64,000 nt of DNA from Membranipora membranacea. Lineage: Eukaryota > Bryozoa > Gymnolaemata > Cheilostomatida > Membraniporidae. A program made the position numbers and the translations under genes. The stretch lies in contig OU612066.1 in assembly GCA_914767715.1 (NCBI GenBank), forward strand, positions 20,062,283 to 20,126,282, in the 5' to 3' direction. The notes under the pieces are model-generated. The model searched no databases. It worked only from the letters and a program-made list of their open reading frames with translations, and was not told where the DNA came from. The number at the start of each line of letters is the position of its first letter. The stretch's first letter is position 1. Positions 36,820 to 48,670 of the stretch are shown one piece after another.

Positions 36820-37849
36820 ATGCCACCAACAGTTAGAGTGAGGCTAGCAATCAATACAGCAGAAATTAGCTTGAGATTTACCTGTATCAAAATCACCAAG
36901 AGCTATAATCTATGCAGGGATTGACTTTTTTTTGCAATATCAAGTGGATCGAGGGCTAAGCAGCTGTCCTTATGTTTTATGTCTTATGTTGCTGCCTGAT
37001 TCAGGTATCAATACTGTAGATTTAGGAGAAAGTCAGACATAAGTAGGTAATTTGCAGGTTAAACAAACTTCACATCAAGGTGTTATGTGTTTATTCATAA
37101 TGCGTCGTGTCAATATAGTTTTATCATTTTATGAACAGATACACTGCGGTCAATCAGAATGCAATTGCTATTGGAATTATATCAAATATTAACCTACGGA
37201 AAATATTTTAATATGTGATCATTCCACACCCTATTCAAACAAGACATGTTGAATAATTTGATTAAATATCACATACTAGATGAATTTATAACTTAAACTC
37301 TCCCTCCTCCAACGAGAGCAATTTAAATTCAATGTGTTGAATTTGAGTAGCAGACTATGTCACCAGCTCCGACGAGTTGACGGAAAGCAAATATCCCTGC
37401 ACTGGTTTGGCTGAGAGTACAAGCATGATAGTGATGTGAGAAACATTGTTGCACTGAAACAATGAAGAGTTGGCAGCCTCCCTGGCTGCGCAACAAAACA
37501 CTGAAGCTGGCAATATGCGCTGAGGGCTTGATGAGATGGATTGAGATGCTCATCAACACACAGGGGTGGCTTCATGCCGCTGGGGCTGGCCATGGGGAGG
37601 CTGTACTGGGGAAGGCCTCGGAACAGCGATTGACTAATGGTTTCTAAAGACCTGTGTGTTGTGCAGTGGTATGCGGGCTACTGTATGTTGTATCCTGAAT
37701 TGAAACTTTTGAAAAAGCTATGAAAACAAATCATTATTTTGACCTGAAAGCTTGACCTTAAATTAGGGGATGAATATATGTTAGTTTCACCTCAGACGCC
37801 CAGATATTCCCTACACACCCAAGTAACAGGTTTTACGTTGGTTTATTTA

Positions 37850-38046
37850 TTGGAAATTCCAATGTACACTTAGGTTCAATGACTGCGCTAAACACCCTGT
37901 CTGAAAACATTAACTAAGTATAAAGTTTGACCTATTTATTGGTTATTACAAAGTAGCACGGTAGCTTACAACATCAACAATATACGCTAGGTCATACGAG
38001 GCGGTCATGTAAGGTTGTACAAGTGCACCAGCTGCATGTATAAAAG
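37850..38046 (+). promoter_or_regulatory. Promoter of copy 7: kappaB-like palindrome, class K element, TATA
   Basis: TTGGAAATTCCAA at 37850-37862, GGCGGTCATGTAAGGTTGTA from 38000, TATAAAAG at 38039-38046, 130 bp before the ATG. Confidence 0.65.
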
Positions 38047-38168
38047 GCTGAAGTAACATAGAATGGCAACAAACACATTCACAGCTTTCACAGTGAAACA
38101 CCTGAAGAACGCTAGCTAAAGAAAACTATTATTTACTCCAACTCAAAATACATAAAATATAAGGAAAA

Positions 38169-38492
38169 ATGGGCAAGTGGGAACAATCAGTAATTGAAGA
38201 TGTACAAAGGGCCAAGCCGGTGGTTTTGCCTCTAGACAATAACATGGTGCAACAGAATGAGAGCCCTGTTACCTCCCCTGATCAGGAGGAGGTTTACAGA
38301 GAAGTAGCTGAAAGACTGAAGGAGATCGGTGACATCATAAGCAGAGCTTATCTCTCTGAGAGTATGACACAACACAAACCTACAGAATCACTGCTGGAGC
38401 AGGTCACATCCTGGTTGTCTGGAACTCAGGGAGTTCTGAGAAGAGCATCTCCAGCTGAAGTCAGTCTTATGGTGCTACAACATCTCAAGTGA
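38169..38492 (+). CDS. Small BH3-like family protein, copy 7 (class K)
   Basis: A 107-residue protein starting MGKWEQSVIEDVQRAKP. BH3-like V-A-E-R-L-K-E-I-G-D-I-I-S at 46-58, then a class K variant (SRAYLSESM), Trp82 and SPAEVSLMVLQHLK. About ten residues differ from its duplicate, copy 11, mostly in the N-terminal 30 residues, so this pair has diverged more than 6/10. The stop overlaps AA|GTGAAC. Confidence 0.88.
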   Translation: MGKWEQSVIEDVQRAKPVVLPLDNNMVQQNESPVTSPDQEEVYREVAERLKEIGDIISRAYLSESMTQHKPTESLLEQVTSWLSGTQGVLRRASPAEVSLMVLQHLK

Positions 38493-39770
38493 ACCAGGTG
38501 GAGGATTAAGATACTGCAGAATAACGAACATTTACAAATGAACAACTGAAGACCTAATAAGGTTCTATCAATACAAGTCCTAACCTAAAATTGCTTTCAG
38601 CTGATCTCAAGAAGTTGAGTGTTTTTCGGAAGAGCTCTGTGAACAGTGTTGTGACATGGATATTCTGCCATTGTTATTCTAGGTACCAATTCCTGTATCA
38701 AACTGACAATATCTAGCAGTATCTCTTATTATATAAAGCCTACAAATAAATATTCCAAGGAACCCTACATACAGCATGTGCGATGTTAGCTCTCACTGTG
38801 TCATATATCAGTATTATTTTTATTTTTACAGATTTTTATCAATTTACTAGCAATATCACTTTTTTGGTCATGTGCCATAGACCTTACCTTAATATTTTAC
38901 CTTTTTTGGGGGCACTTTTACTCTATCTTCCTACAAATTCTATTTAGTTTCCATGTCAGATTTTCATGCATTGTTGAATCACCTTACATTCACGCATTGA
39001 TGTTTTTCAATAATAATGATGCTGTTCAAACGGACGCTCAAATAAGCAAGAAAATTCCAAAATGTTACGGTTAAAGTTCATCGTTGTGTCATTTGAATAA
39101 AACATCAGTCATAGACCTGATGTTCTTCCAGTGAAAGTTATAAGCCTGAGCTAAAATATACCATGCTAAACTGACACCATGAATTCCATTATAAATATTG
39201 TTGAATCAAGGAATTCAGTTTAAACACAGTCAGAATAAAAGACGTAAATTGAATAAATGATTATATCCGTCTCCAAGATGTATGTGGCCGTTTTCATGAT
39301 TAATTCTACCTCAATTTATCATAGAGGGTGTATATGTAACAAATGCAACAAGACGATTTAAATATTTAATAAGTAAATTTTATCTTATTTATAGTCGATC
39401 AGTGGGGTTAATGGTCTTACAGTGAAAGTGTTGAAATGGGTTGAACTTCAATTCAACGGGGAATTTTCAAATCTCTCCATCACAATAACAGCGATTAGTA
39501 ACAAACACACATAATGTATAATGATATAAAAAACATAATACATTGATTTACATTAAAATATTTCCATCGGCCTTTTATGATTGCGAAGGTATGTTTTGGA
39601 TTATCACCTCATTAAGAGTTCATATCATGTGATGTCTGAAATAAACCCATGCGTAACTCTGCAAAATAGAGTTACATGCTCTTGAAAAGTAAACAGGTAT
39701 TCAATGTTTTATAACATGTAGAAAACAATATAGTAAATCAATAAAGCTAAAACGATATAATATACAACCT

Positions 39771-39813
39771 CAGTTGAGTTGGAGTCATTAGAAGGCAGCG
39801 GACAACCAATCAG
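39771..39813. repeat. CCAAT-block copy f
   Basis: A short deletion removes the AGCTC part (GGCAGCGGACAACCAATCAG); shared with copy i in the duplicate. Confidence 0.5.
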
Positions 39814-40335
39814 AGTGTAGTGAAAGTCGTCCAGGGTCGCCTAAGAAACAAGTGCACTTAGAATCGCTTCCAATATGATCAATTGTTTGATACATACTCA
39901 TAAAATGGACAGTGGTAAGTATTCAGACCTCAGTACATATCTGACAAAGGTTAAGTACACAGATTCATATTCTTTCACAAAATCAATGCTGCTGAATTCA
40001 GCGTGGTGTTACTGACCCGATCATCTGAGGTTACTAATAGAGGTTCTTGTTGATGACCTTTTTGACCTATTTTGTATTGAAGGTTTGCATACTTAGATTG
40101 TATGTGTCTATTTTATTGAGAACGCTCCATAATGATATTGATTCGCTATTGTAAGAGACCTCATTCTTGCCATCACTATAGTTGAAGACGTGAAAACTAT
40201 TAACCAAAACTGTTTATCTGTAAGTTTATACACAGCTGCAGACCTTGATAATTATGTATTATAATGGGAGGTTTAGGCTGACGACCTTCACTCAGAGTGA
40301 AAATGTTATAAATCAGTTAGGCTCCGACGGCCAGG

Positions 40336-40352
40336 GGGGGGGGGGATTCACT
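40336..40352. repeat. Deleted G-rich element
   Basis: ACGGCCA plus a G run joins directly to ATTCACTTAATAAT. The duplicate at 59.23 kb keeps about 110 more bases in between, so a deletion started at the G run. Confidence 0.5.
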
Positions 40353-40464
40353 TAATAATATAACACCTCCAGTCGTTTTCTATTAATCAAGGCTGATGCA
40401 CTGTTAGACCAAAACTAACCTTGGCAATTCATCGCTAAATATTGTGTATTCTTTATTCAAATTA

Positions 40465-40501
40465 GGAGTTGTCTGCCTCTTTGTCAGGGTAGTATAACTC
40501 A
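40465..40501 (+). repeat. 37-bp palindromic spacer element, E7
   Basis: GGAGTTGTCTGCCTC, loop TTTGTCA, GGGTAGTATAACTCA. 2.0 kb after copy 7. Confidence 0.65.
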
Positions 40502-40543
40502 AATCATGATGGAGTGCATTTTCTTTTCCCCTTTAATATTGGT

Positions 40544-40598
40544 TTATCTTTGGAAGATTTTCATGTAACACAATCACGAAAATCTTCCCCTTATCTTT
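40544..40598. mobile_element. Mini fold-back insertion with 8-bp target duplication
   Basis: TTATCTTT at 40544-40551 and 40591-40598 flanks a 39-base element whose ends GGAAGATTTTC and GAAAATCTTCC are exact complements. The related spacer near 16.17 kb has a single CTATCTTT and no hairpin. Also present in the duplicate at 59563-59591. Confidence 0.65.
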
Positions 40599-41100
40599 AC
40601 AATGAAAGTATGGAAAAGTCAGCCGTAGAACTAGCTGACCCCCTTTGATAAAGCTTTGTTTGGCAACATATCATTTCCTTGTTAAAATAATCTTAAATAA
40701 CTTACGACAATGACATAGCACCCTTTGATGATACAAAGTATAATAGCGGATCGTAAAATAACTATGGTAAGTACATTTACCACAATAAATGCGATGTAAA
40801 TCTTTCATACACCCTTCAAATATTGTGCTGCATTCTACAGAAGTAGTGTTTTTTTTATATATAATTTTGAACCATTTTGTAAACAACCACTGAGGTATAG
40901 CTGTATACATATCAGTGCGCCCAGAAGATGAATAGGTTTAAATGATGATCGGAGAGCACCGACAATGTGAAATTTCTACTTGACCCTATGCATAGTATAT
41001 GTGGAAAAACATCTAACCGATGCAACAATGATATTATATTATAGATACCATATTATAGTCACTCTGTACGCATGCATACTACAATAAAATAACAGGATAT

Positions 41101-41179
41101 TTAAGGTTGCAGTCTTACATACAAGGTCGCTGACGCGAACTATGGGTGATGACCGGAGTAAGCATCGCGTACTACACAC
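41101..41179. repeat. GTAAGGTTTCAG block, P4 (diverged)
   Basis: TTAAGGTTGCAGTC ... TATGGGTGATGACCGGAGTA ... CTACACAC, 3.0 kb upstream of copy 8. Confidence 0.4.
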
Positions 41180-41988
41180 GATCCGATCAATATGTATAAC
41201 ATTAGCTTGAGAATCACCTACACCGTAAAACCTGATAAAAGTTATATATATATATATAAGAACTCCGCTATGTGTGGAGAAATCAGGGCTATACAGGTGT
41301 CAGCTGGTAAAAGCTGTTACTTTGCTGAACGCCAATGCTGCCTGCCTACAACAAAAGGTAATTTACAGGTCATGCAAACAAGTGATTTATTTGTCTATAT
41401 GTTGTTAGGTAAATATTTTGTTATTTGTGAACTGACACCTTTACACGGGAGTCAAACGGAATGCAAACAATACATATATCAAATATTAACAAATAAAATT
41501 GCAATATATCAAAATTTATATAGTGCATCATTCAAACAAAAAAGTTACTAGCTGTTTGGCTAATGGGATATATGAGTAAAGTACCTAAACAAAATCCTCA
41601 GAAATTTACTGGTTTTACTGGGTTTTTTGATAGAAATCAGTTTTTGAAGTGAAGCTTTGGACGATGGGTTATTTATTTGATACATCATCAAAGACTGTAT
41701 CAAATATTTATTCTGTTGGAAACATGTATATGAGACATGAGTACACAACTCGTTGTGTCAACAAGTTTTGACCGTTCCATCTGGGTGGGTGGTTGAGTGG
41801 TGTCCCCACCCCCATCCCCGGCAGCCCGTCCAGACTATACTAACATAGCCTGAAATGAACGCAGTTCAGGAGTAGCAAAATATAGTTACATGCGCTTGAG
41901 TAGTAAACAGGTATTCAGATTTGGTTTATAACACATAGAAAACAATATGATAAATCAATAAACTTACAAAAGAGGTAATATAAAATTT

Positions 41989-42036
41989 CAGTTGAGTTGG
42001 GGCCAATGGGAGGCAGCTGACAGCTCAACCAATCAT
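41989..42036. repeat. CCAAT-block copy g
   Basis: GGGAGGCAGCTGACAGCTC followed by AACCAATCATG, 2.2 kb upstream of copy 8, including the insertion that follows. Confidence 0.5.
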
Positions 42037-42239
42037 GAGGCTTTGAATGTGGTCATTAAAACAGAGGATCTAAATTAGTAGGAAGGAAGTAAGTGCACTT
42101 AGAATATTGTTAATATGATTAATTGTTCGATGCATAGTCATTACAACGTCAGCTTTGTTTATAACATAGAAGGAAGGAGATTTGAGGATAGAAACACTGT
42201 ATTCAAAAAAATCATGTCTTAAATCCTCATAAATAATCA

Positions 42240-43335
42240 GGTTGGGCAGTGGTGTTGGGGAGCCCCAACGGTCCCCAACGACGATTGGGTAAGAGTTTTT
42301 GGTGTTGGAGTAGGCCCAACGCTCCATCATCAGCGTTGGGGTGGGCTAAACTGCACTGAATGTCCATTCTGATACATTTTTCTTCTCTTTTATTTGGAGT
42401 TGTCAACGACCGTTACAGGGGACGTTTTATTCAAGTCTCCTTTTCCAAAGATTATAGACCAAAAATCTTTTAGTTTGAACATACTTCCTGAAATTATTAC
42501 TGCCCGCCCACAAGATTGATCTGTTGTGTGTTCATCTGGATTTCGGCCAGGTCAGCCAAAGGTCATAGCCTAAAGTTTACACTGTACAGTTTTTTTATGG
42601 GGAGAGTGCACATTTGACTCTATTCTACGAAAATAACCCTATATTCTTGCTAAAGCAAAATCTCTATCTCAGTGGTTTTCCCATGAGTGTACATGCTCTT
42701 CCTATTTTTTCAATGGAATAACAACAATCTCTTCTGAATTTCAATTCTCCAAGACTAAGAGGTAAGTTAATTCTAATATATTCCACAGTGGATGTACTCC
42801 TGACCAATAGATGATGCTTGTTTGGTGGGTGGATAGAGGAAACAGTTAGAGTTTCATTCTCAATCTCATTCTTCTTTCTCTCATTCACCCGCCCTGGCTG
42901 TGCCCTATTCAATTCAGGTCAATAGGCTGGACCCACTCATTCACGACCATCATCATCATACATGTGTGTTCTAACTGGTTGTCTCTGTGAGTGATAGGTA
43001 ATTGGAAATTTGAGGGCACTCAATGCCTAGCAGGTGTTTGTAATGAAGGAATGAAGAAGAGTTGGTTATTCAAAGGACATGTTTATTTTTAGTAGGTTAT
43101 CTTAGTGGGATGGGACTGGAAAATCCAGCAGGGCAAATTTTAACGACCTCCATCTACCATACCATAGCAAAGCAGTCAAAGCAAGATTGTAAGGGGATTA
43201 TCACATGTATAAATGATTACATTATTTCACTGTGAGATGCATAGATTTGCTCCATTTTGCTCCCTTATGTGAAAAATTTTCCAGCGACAGGCCTGACAGG
43301 GTTGGGGTAAGAAATATTTCCACTCAACACCACTG
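42240..43335. other. About 1.1 kb present in unit A and absent from unit B
   Basis: Unit A continues after AATCATGTCTTAAATCCTC with GTTGGGCAGTGG, reaching GTTGGGCATCCTTAACCC only at 43337. In unit B the equivalent AATCATGTCTTTAATCCTC (62370-62388) is followed within about 10 bases by GTTGGGCATCC. Both ends carry GTTGGGCA, consistent with an insertion in A or a deletion between short repeats in B. The region holds GTTGGGG-rich inverted stretches at 42.24-42.35 kb but no convincing gene. Confidence 0.55.
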
Positions 43336-43523
43336 ATGTTGGGCATCCTTAACCCAATAGTAATTAATGGTAGATAAAATAGCCTGACATGGTCGGACAA
43401 CTCCAATGCAAAGATTTGCCCTACTGAGTCATTCATATATATGAATCACTCATTGTCCAGGGTTTTTATGGGTACCAATCGTGGGATATATAATATATGA
43501 CACTTTATTGCACAGATGTGCGT

Positions 43524-43545
43524 GTATATATATATATATATATAT
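43524..43545. repeat. (TA)n microsatellite
   Basis: TA tract before CAAGGCTAGCTATTGTC, same position as at 19.1 and 62.6 kb. Confidence 0.8.
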
Positions 43546-43941
43546 CAAGGCTAGCTATTGTCGTATTCAAATTTCTCCTTCACAAACAATCGCAACAAAT
43601 AGCTGTGTCGTCTTGTGACAGACATAATAATGTGATAACAACTCCGTCTTCATGTACTGTCATGCTTCATCAATAGTTTGGCCATAACAGAACTGCTGGA
43701 TGTACCAACACTTTAGTTAAGGTATTCACTGGGATGCAAAACAGATATAATGCTCCCAAATTAAGATTTACTGAATGGCCCATTCATATTGCAGGAAATC
43801 TCAGACTGCAGGTAGCGAATACATGGACCAAGATATTATGCTCATCTAAAAAATCTTTCGAATTGAAATTTTATATAAAGCAAGTATGCCTTGTAGAAAC
43901 GAGTTGTGCTCGTGTAATGGAACACATGAATGAGCTACAAT

Positions 43942-44119
43942 GGGAATTCCCAACACATACTAAAGCTGTGATTGGGCGATTGATGTAAACAATAACATTG
44001 AAGTGTGCCAGGTTGTATAAGGTATTAGTAAGTATAGATTTCTAAGGTGAAGTGTGGGGTCATTTACAGTGCACACATAATCATAATCATTTCTATAAAT
44101 CTCTGTTACTTTATAAAGG
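43942..44119 (+). promoter_or_regulatory. Promoter of copy 8: kappaB palindrome, CCAAT, TATA
   Basis: GGGAATTCCC at 43942-43951, inverted CCAAT (TGATTGG) near 43971, TTATAAAGG at 44111-44119, 94 bp before the ATG. Confidence 0.65.
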
Positions 44120-44204
44120 TTTGCACTACACGGAAGGGAATCACATCAACTCAAAACCTAAGCAATACACCACAGATTTAAATTTACTGCATAATAAAAA
44201 TAGT

Positions 44205-44531
44205 ATGGGTATAACTCATGAGCAAGCAGCCATTTCTAATGGACATGGATACAGACCGATAGCTCTGCTTCTCACTAACAACATTGCACAACAGCCAGAG
44301 AGTCCAGTTAACTCCCCTGACCAGGGAGAAGTTTACAGAGAAGCAGCTGATAGACTGAAGGAGATTGGTGACATTATAAACAGAGAAGTTATCATTGAGA
44401 GTATAGCACAACACGAACCTACCCAATCACTGCTGGAGCAGGTCACGTCCTGGTTGTCTGGATCTCAGGGAGTTCTTTGTATGGCATCTCCAGCTGTAAT
44501 CAGCCTGTTGGTGATGCAACATCTCAAATGA
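44205..44531 (+). CDS. Small BH3-like family protein, copy 8 (class I, possibly decaying)
   Basis: A 108-residue protein starting MGITHEQAAISNG. The BH3-like core reads A-A-D-R-L-K-E-I-G-D-I-I: the first hydrophobic position is Ala instead of Val. The normally invariant end is altered (VLCMASPAVISLLVMQHLK), and PTES has become PTQS. The last codon is AAA, so the GT of the donor overlapping the stop is destroyed, uniquely in the array. The frame is still intact. This may be relaxed constraint or specialisation. The start was chosen as for copy 4. Confidence 0.83.
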   Translation: MGITHEQAAISNGHGYRPIALLLTNNIAQQPESPVNSPDQGEVYREAADRLKEIGDIINREVIIESIAQHEPTQSLLEQVTSWLSGSQGVLCMASPAVISLLVMQHLK

Positions 44532-44849
44532 GTGTGATAAACTGAACCTGCATGCATGTGGTGAGTGAAATGCTGTGCAATTCAAGGTGAAAAGAATGTG
44601 TCAGGCTTTTGTTTCATCCTATTAGCTAAATTTGACCACTGTCAGGTGAAGAATATCCATACCACACCTTTTAAGGTGATAAGGTTAATGATAATATTAT
44701 GTAGTCTCACATGATATCAATTTAGCTCCCAAATTGCAGTTACATTGTGGGTATACTGTTAACATTCTCTATTGGCAATACTAACAGTTTTGATAGCATA
44801 TCATTCTATAGTGTAGACTTGCTCTTAAACACAATGATTTTTTTTGCAG

Positions 44850-44931
44850 TGCTTCGATATGTTATGGGCAAACCGCTATCCTGGTGCTACGCTTTCTTCT
44901 AGTCCACTGCAGTCAAAATTTCTGCCACTGA
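44850..44931 (+). other. Remnant of the putative terminal exon at copy 8
   Basis: Acceptor TTTTTTTTGCAG ends at 44849. The frame matches copy 5 and encodes I-L-V-L-R-F-L-L-V-H-C then TGA. The matching donor is lost here; a second donor (ATGTG|GTGAGTG, about 30 bases past the stop) remains and would place the splice in the 3'UTR. Confidence 0.25.
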
Positions 44932-45306
44932 AACAAGATAAATCTTGCAATAAAGGAGTGGCAGGTCGGTTAATTTACCAATGCATTCCAGCTACGGCTG
45001 CCGCAGTTTCGTGATCATCTACTCCGTCCTGTTGGAATCTCATCACATCTGTTCTACCTTGTCGTATTATTTTTCGAATCTCTACAAATCTAGACAAACT
45101 ATCAATTTCAACTCTCGGTAACACAATGTTCAAAATTCTCACTAAGCAAGACGTATTATCTCTTTTGACTTATTTTATTTTTATTCACTTCTGATATCAG
45201 TATTAAAATTTTTGTGCCAACAGCTTTCCTATTCCACACTTTTTCAATGCTTCTTTATTACATCAATAACCCATGTTGTATTGTTTCTACTTACTTGATA
45301 TAAAAA

Positions 45307-45312
45307 AATAAA
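45307..45312 (+). terminator. Polyadenylation signal, copy 8 region
   Basis: AATAAA about 780 bases past the stop, aligned with those after copies 4 and 5. Confidence 0.4.
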
Positions 45313-45319
45313 TCTGTAT

Positions 45320-47900
45320 GCAGCAGAAAGAAAAGAACTCAAAAAATATGGCTTATTATATGATAAGCAGACAACATATTGCAAGTCCTGATATGGCTCA
45401 TGTTGCTAATAAGTTTACTCATTCACAGCATATCGTGTAACATGGTACATTTATTAATCCAGTGCTGCAACGGCCAGCGAGGTAGAAGTAGTCTCTATGG
45501 CTCTGGAGCTTAGGGGACAAATAATTCAATGACTGGTTGCTAGCTACAATTACAGAAAAACACGCAATGGTACCAGGCTATTTGGCATGTCGATTAACTA
45601 GATATTTAATTTTGTAGGTTCGTTGCCAAGTGGCATAAGTCGCAATATCACGATCAGATGGTGGTGCATGTTATAAAAAGAAATGAATCAAGTATGGTGC
45701 AACAAGTATTCACTGTACTGATGTGATTGGGTTTGAACCCATGACAGTTATAGTCAGGACAACATAGATGCAATATTGGCCGGACAACTTCATCAGAAAT
45801 CACTTGATTGTGAATAACCAATGACAAAGACCTAGTTTATGAAGCCTTTGGAGTTATGCACCATGCTTATGCAACAAGGAGACATCACCTCAAATAATGT
45901 GCTGAAAGACTATTTGCATTTGGCAAACCATTGACACCCAGTAAATAAAAAATTGAAGTGGAAAGCACAAATTCCGAACCGTCACATTTTCGTTCAGCTG
46001 ACAGCAAGTTTTACTCATTTTAGCATTTTACCTACAGTGCGAGCCTTGTTCCAGCAATTCTCTTGCTCATTAAGGCTAGTGTAATATTTGAAGTCATTTC
46101 CTGAGTTATACAAGGTCACTGACAGAAGGTGTTGTCGCTGAATCTCTCTAACCTTCATTGGATCGAAGATTTGATCCTTAGAAAATAGGGGTCTGTTATC
46201 AGTTGGATATTGATTTTGATATAACTTGAGGCTTCATTCTGGTTTCCATCAGCGTAAACAATATTAGATTTTAATTAAAACGGGCTGCAATAGATTACTG
46301 GCTGCTAAGTTGATTAAGACCCTGAAGGAACTGTGTACTATATAGAGCGAGTAAAATGGTATAAATGTTTGAAATAGCAAGCTCTTGCTGACCAAGCTTG
46401 TTTTGTATTGTTATTGTTGACATGACTTGGTCGATCTCACCTAAACTAGCTATAAAGAGGCTATGGATACCTAATCAAGGATTTCGCGTTCTCCATAAGG
46501 AAGATTTCATGATTTTATGATTTTATGATTTCATGATTTTAGGAGTTGCCCTCTTCTTTGTCACAGCAGCACAACTCCCAATATTATAATTCAAATAATC
46601 ATCCCGTTGTTTATTTTAGCACTAGCATTGTAATAAATACCATATCAATGGTACGTCATGAGATCGTATGATAATGTGATGCTTTTTTCCATTCAAGGAT
46701 CCAGGAAATTGTCAGTCATGGTTCTCCATGACCAAGCTGATTCTGCTTGGCTCAACAACACCAAACTGAAAACATTTCCTAAACACCCCTAGATACAAAG
46801 AATGCTGAGTAATCAGTCTATTAGTGTAGTAAACAAATGAATAAGACATTGATCGTTTGTTCAATACAGTGTTAGGCACAGTTTCTTTGGTTTTTAATTG
46901 ATTAATCAGGAACCGCTCCTATCATTGTAGATCTTCAATACAAAGTTATTATTTCTGTATCTCAATCAGCTGTTAATGTCTTACTTCTTATTTTGGCTAG
47001 TGGCTCCTTCGGTCCATAAACTCATGAGAAAATATTTCTTGTCATTGGATGCATGCCAAACTAATGTTGTGTGTAATGACCGCTTGTTCCGCTCTTAATT
47101 TGTTTTACCTACAATAAGAGTTCATGAAATGGATGTAAGTGAGCCTGATCTCTCACCAGGCACCAGTATACCAATATCCGAGGCCATAATCCAAACACCA
47201 GTATGTAATCAGATAACAAAAATAATCTGCACATTGGAAGCTTTCTTACTACCTAAAATTGGGACCTCAGGAATATAGTTCATTGTCCCACTGCAAGGCA
47301 GTCCATTAAAAAAGAAATCCAAATAAACATTAAAAAACAATGGCTGCACTCAAAAGTAAATGCTTTGGCCAGCTATAACCTCAACAGTCTTCTGCGCAGC
47401 AATTGAATACCATACTGTAGCCTCTAGTTTGATCTACAAACAAATAAGTAACTTAAGTCTGAAAATTCAATGGCTAGCTGTTAATCATGTCATTGCTGAG
47501 ATCTTTCAGCGGAGATAACACCTCCTCCACATACATACCAAACTAATATTACGCTGTCTGTGTATCAAACACAAGATTCAAAGAAAGTCAGGCTTAAATG
47601 GGCAATTTACAGGTTATACAAACTTTGAATAAAGGTGTCACGCATGCGATATCTGTAATGTGTTATGTCAATATTGTTTCATTTGTCAATGACACATAAA
47701 AATCAGATTGAAAATATTTATCAATAAAATATTGTGGATAAACATCATGATATAATTCCAAATACTCAGTATTCACACAATTTTTCTTAATTGATATGCA
47801 CTGACGCTATTGATTAATTAGTCAACAAAAAAACGTTATCTTAAATTAAACATGCTTCTGTTGAGATAAAAATCATCATCAGAATCACCAAAGGGCAGAG
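45320..47900. other. Spacer after copy 8 without genes
   Basis: Apart from E8 it aligns loosely with 21.0-22.9 and 31.0-32.3 kb (CTAAACACCCCTAGATACAAAGAATGCTG and following text). No coding signal is conserved among the three. Confidence 0.5.
46542..46578 (+). repeat. 37-bp palindromic spacer element, E8
   Basis: GGAGTTGCCCTCTTC, TTTGTCA, then CACAACTCCC. Same class as E3 and E5, 2.0 kb after copy 8. Confidence 0.65.
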
Positions 47901-47901
47901 G

Positions 47902-47928
47902 ATGATGGTGCTGCAACATCTCAAGTGA
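47902..47928 (+). pseudogene. Isolated 3'-end relic of a family gene
   Basis: Nine codons M-M-V-L-Q-H-L-K-stop, almost base-identical to the end of class K genes (one silent A-to-G in the Leu codon, one first-codon change). Nothing recognisable of the gene lies upstream. A truncated copy, also preserving the AAGTGA junction. Confidence 0.65.
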
Positions 47929-48571
47929 TCTCGTCGATATTCAAGCGGTAAGTGAAACATTTAGCAATCATCCCATAAAAGAGAAAGGAAAAGACTGCTG
48001 TTATCCCAATTCAAACTAACACAAATAATCACAGTTTTGATACAATGGTAACATATGTATCCCACGATGCAATTTTCTGGTTATTAAAATGATGATTACT
48101 ATGTGCTTTATTGTATCTTTTCTAACTACTGAAGCCCATGTGTTGATCTCAGTCTTAGTTGCAGAATAAAGAGTGTCGCTGATGTGAATTAAGGCTTTTG
48201 AGAGTGCTACCAATGATACAGTCCAGACCATCTTTGGTTTCTAACAACTAAAGTGAAAAGGTAACTTGTATCAGTATTATGAACAGGATCTTAGAAAACA
48301 GAAAGCTCTGTCTGCAAGTAGAGTAACCATAAGATCGTAAACCATTGATATTTTGTATCATGAGTTTCAATTTGGACATTCATTCTGATAATTGGTTATC
48401 TAAGAGAAAATTTTAAAACGGCATATCAAAATCATACATGTTATGTGAATCAACCATACAAAAACAGGTTGGAGGCATCAATAGCTTATGATCTTGTGCA
48501 AAACATCCGCTCAATACAGCATAGATAATGGACAGGCTATTCTGTAAGACTGTTTGTTCGCACATAATCAC

Positions 48572-48670
48572 AGGGTATGTAAGGTATCAGTGTGCGATGT
48601 CTGTCGGTTAATCAAGGTTAATGGTAAGAGGTTTGGTCAATGCCCGCAGAAAGCATCGCCTTTTACACAC
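48572..48670. repeat. GTAAGGTTTCAG block, P5
   Basis: GGTATGTAAGGTATCAGTG ... GCAGAAAGCATCGCC, 1.5 kb upstream of copy 9. Confidence 0.5.

Larger units (their letters stand above)
33900..44600. repeat. Large segmental duplication, unit A (copies 6-7-8)
   Basis: Order and sequence of three genes, their promoters and all spacer blocks recur in unit B. Gene-to-gene offsets are 19026, 19077 and 19038 bases for pairs 6/10, 7/11 and 8/12. Boundaries are approximate, judged by eye. Confidence 0.85.

Noticed and set aside
36711-36899. A 62-residue minus-strand protein conserved at 55802-55990
   Set aside because: Only conserved because both sit in the recent 19-kb duplication; other copies of the same block break the frame.
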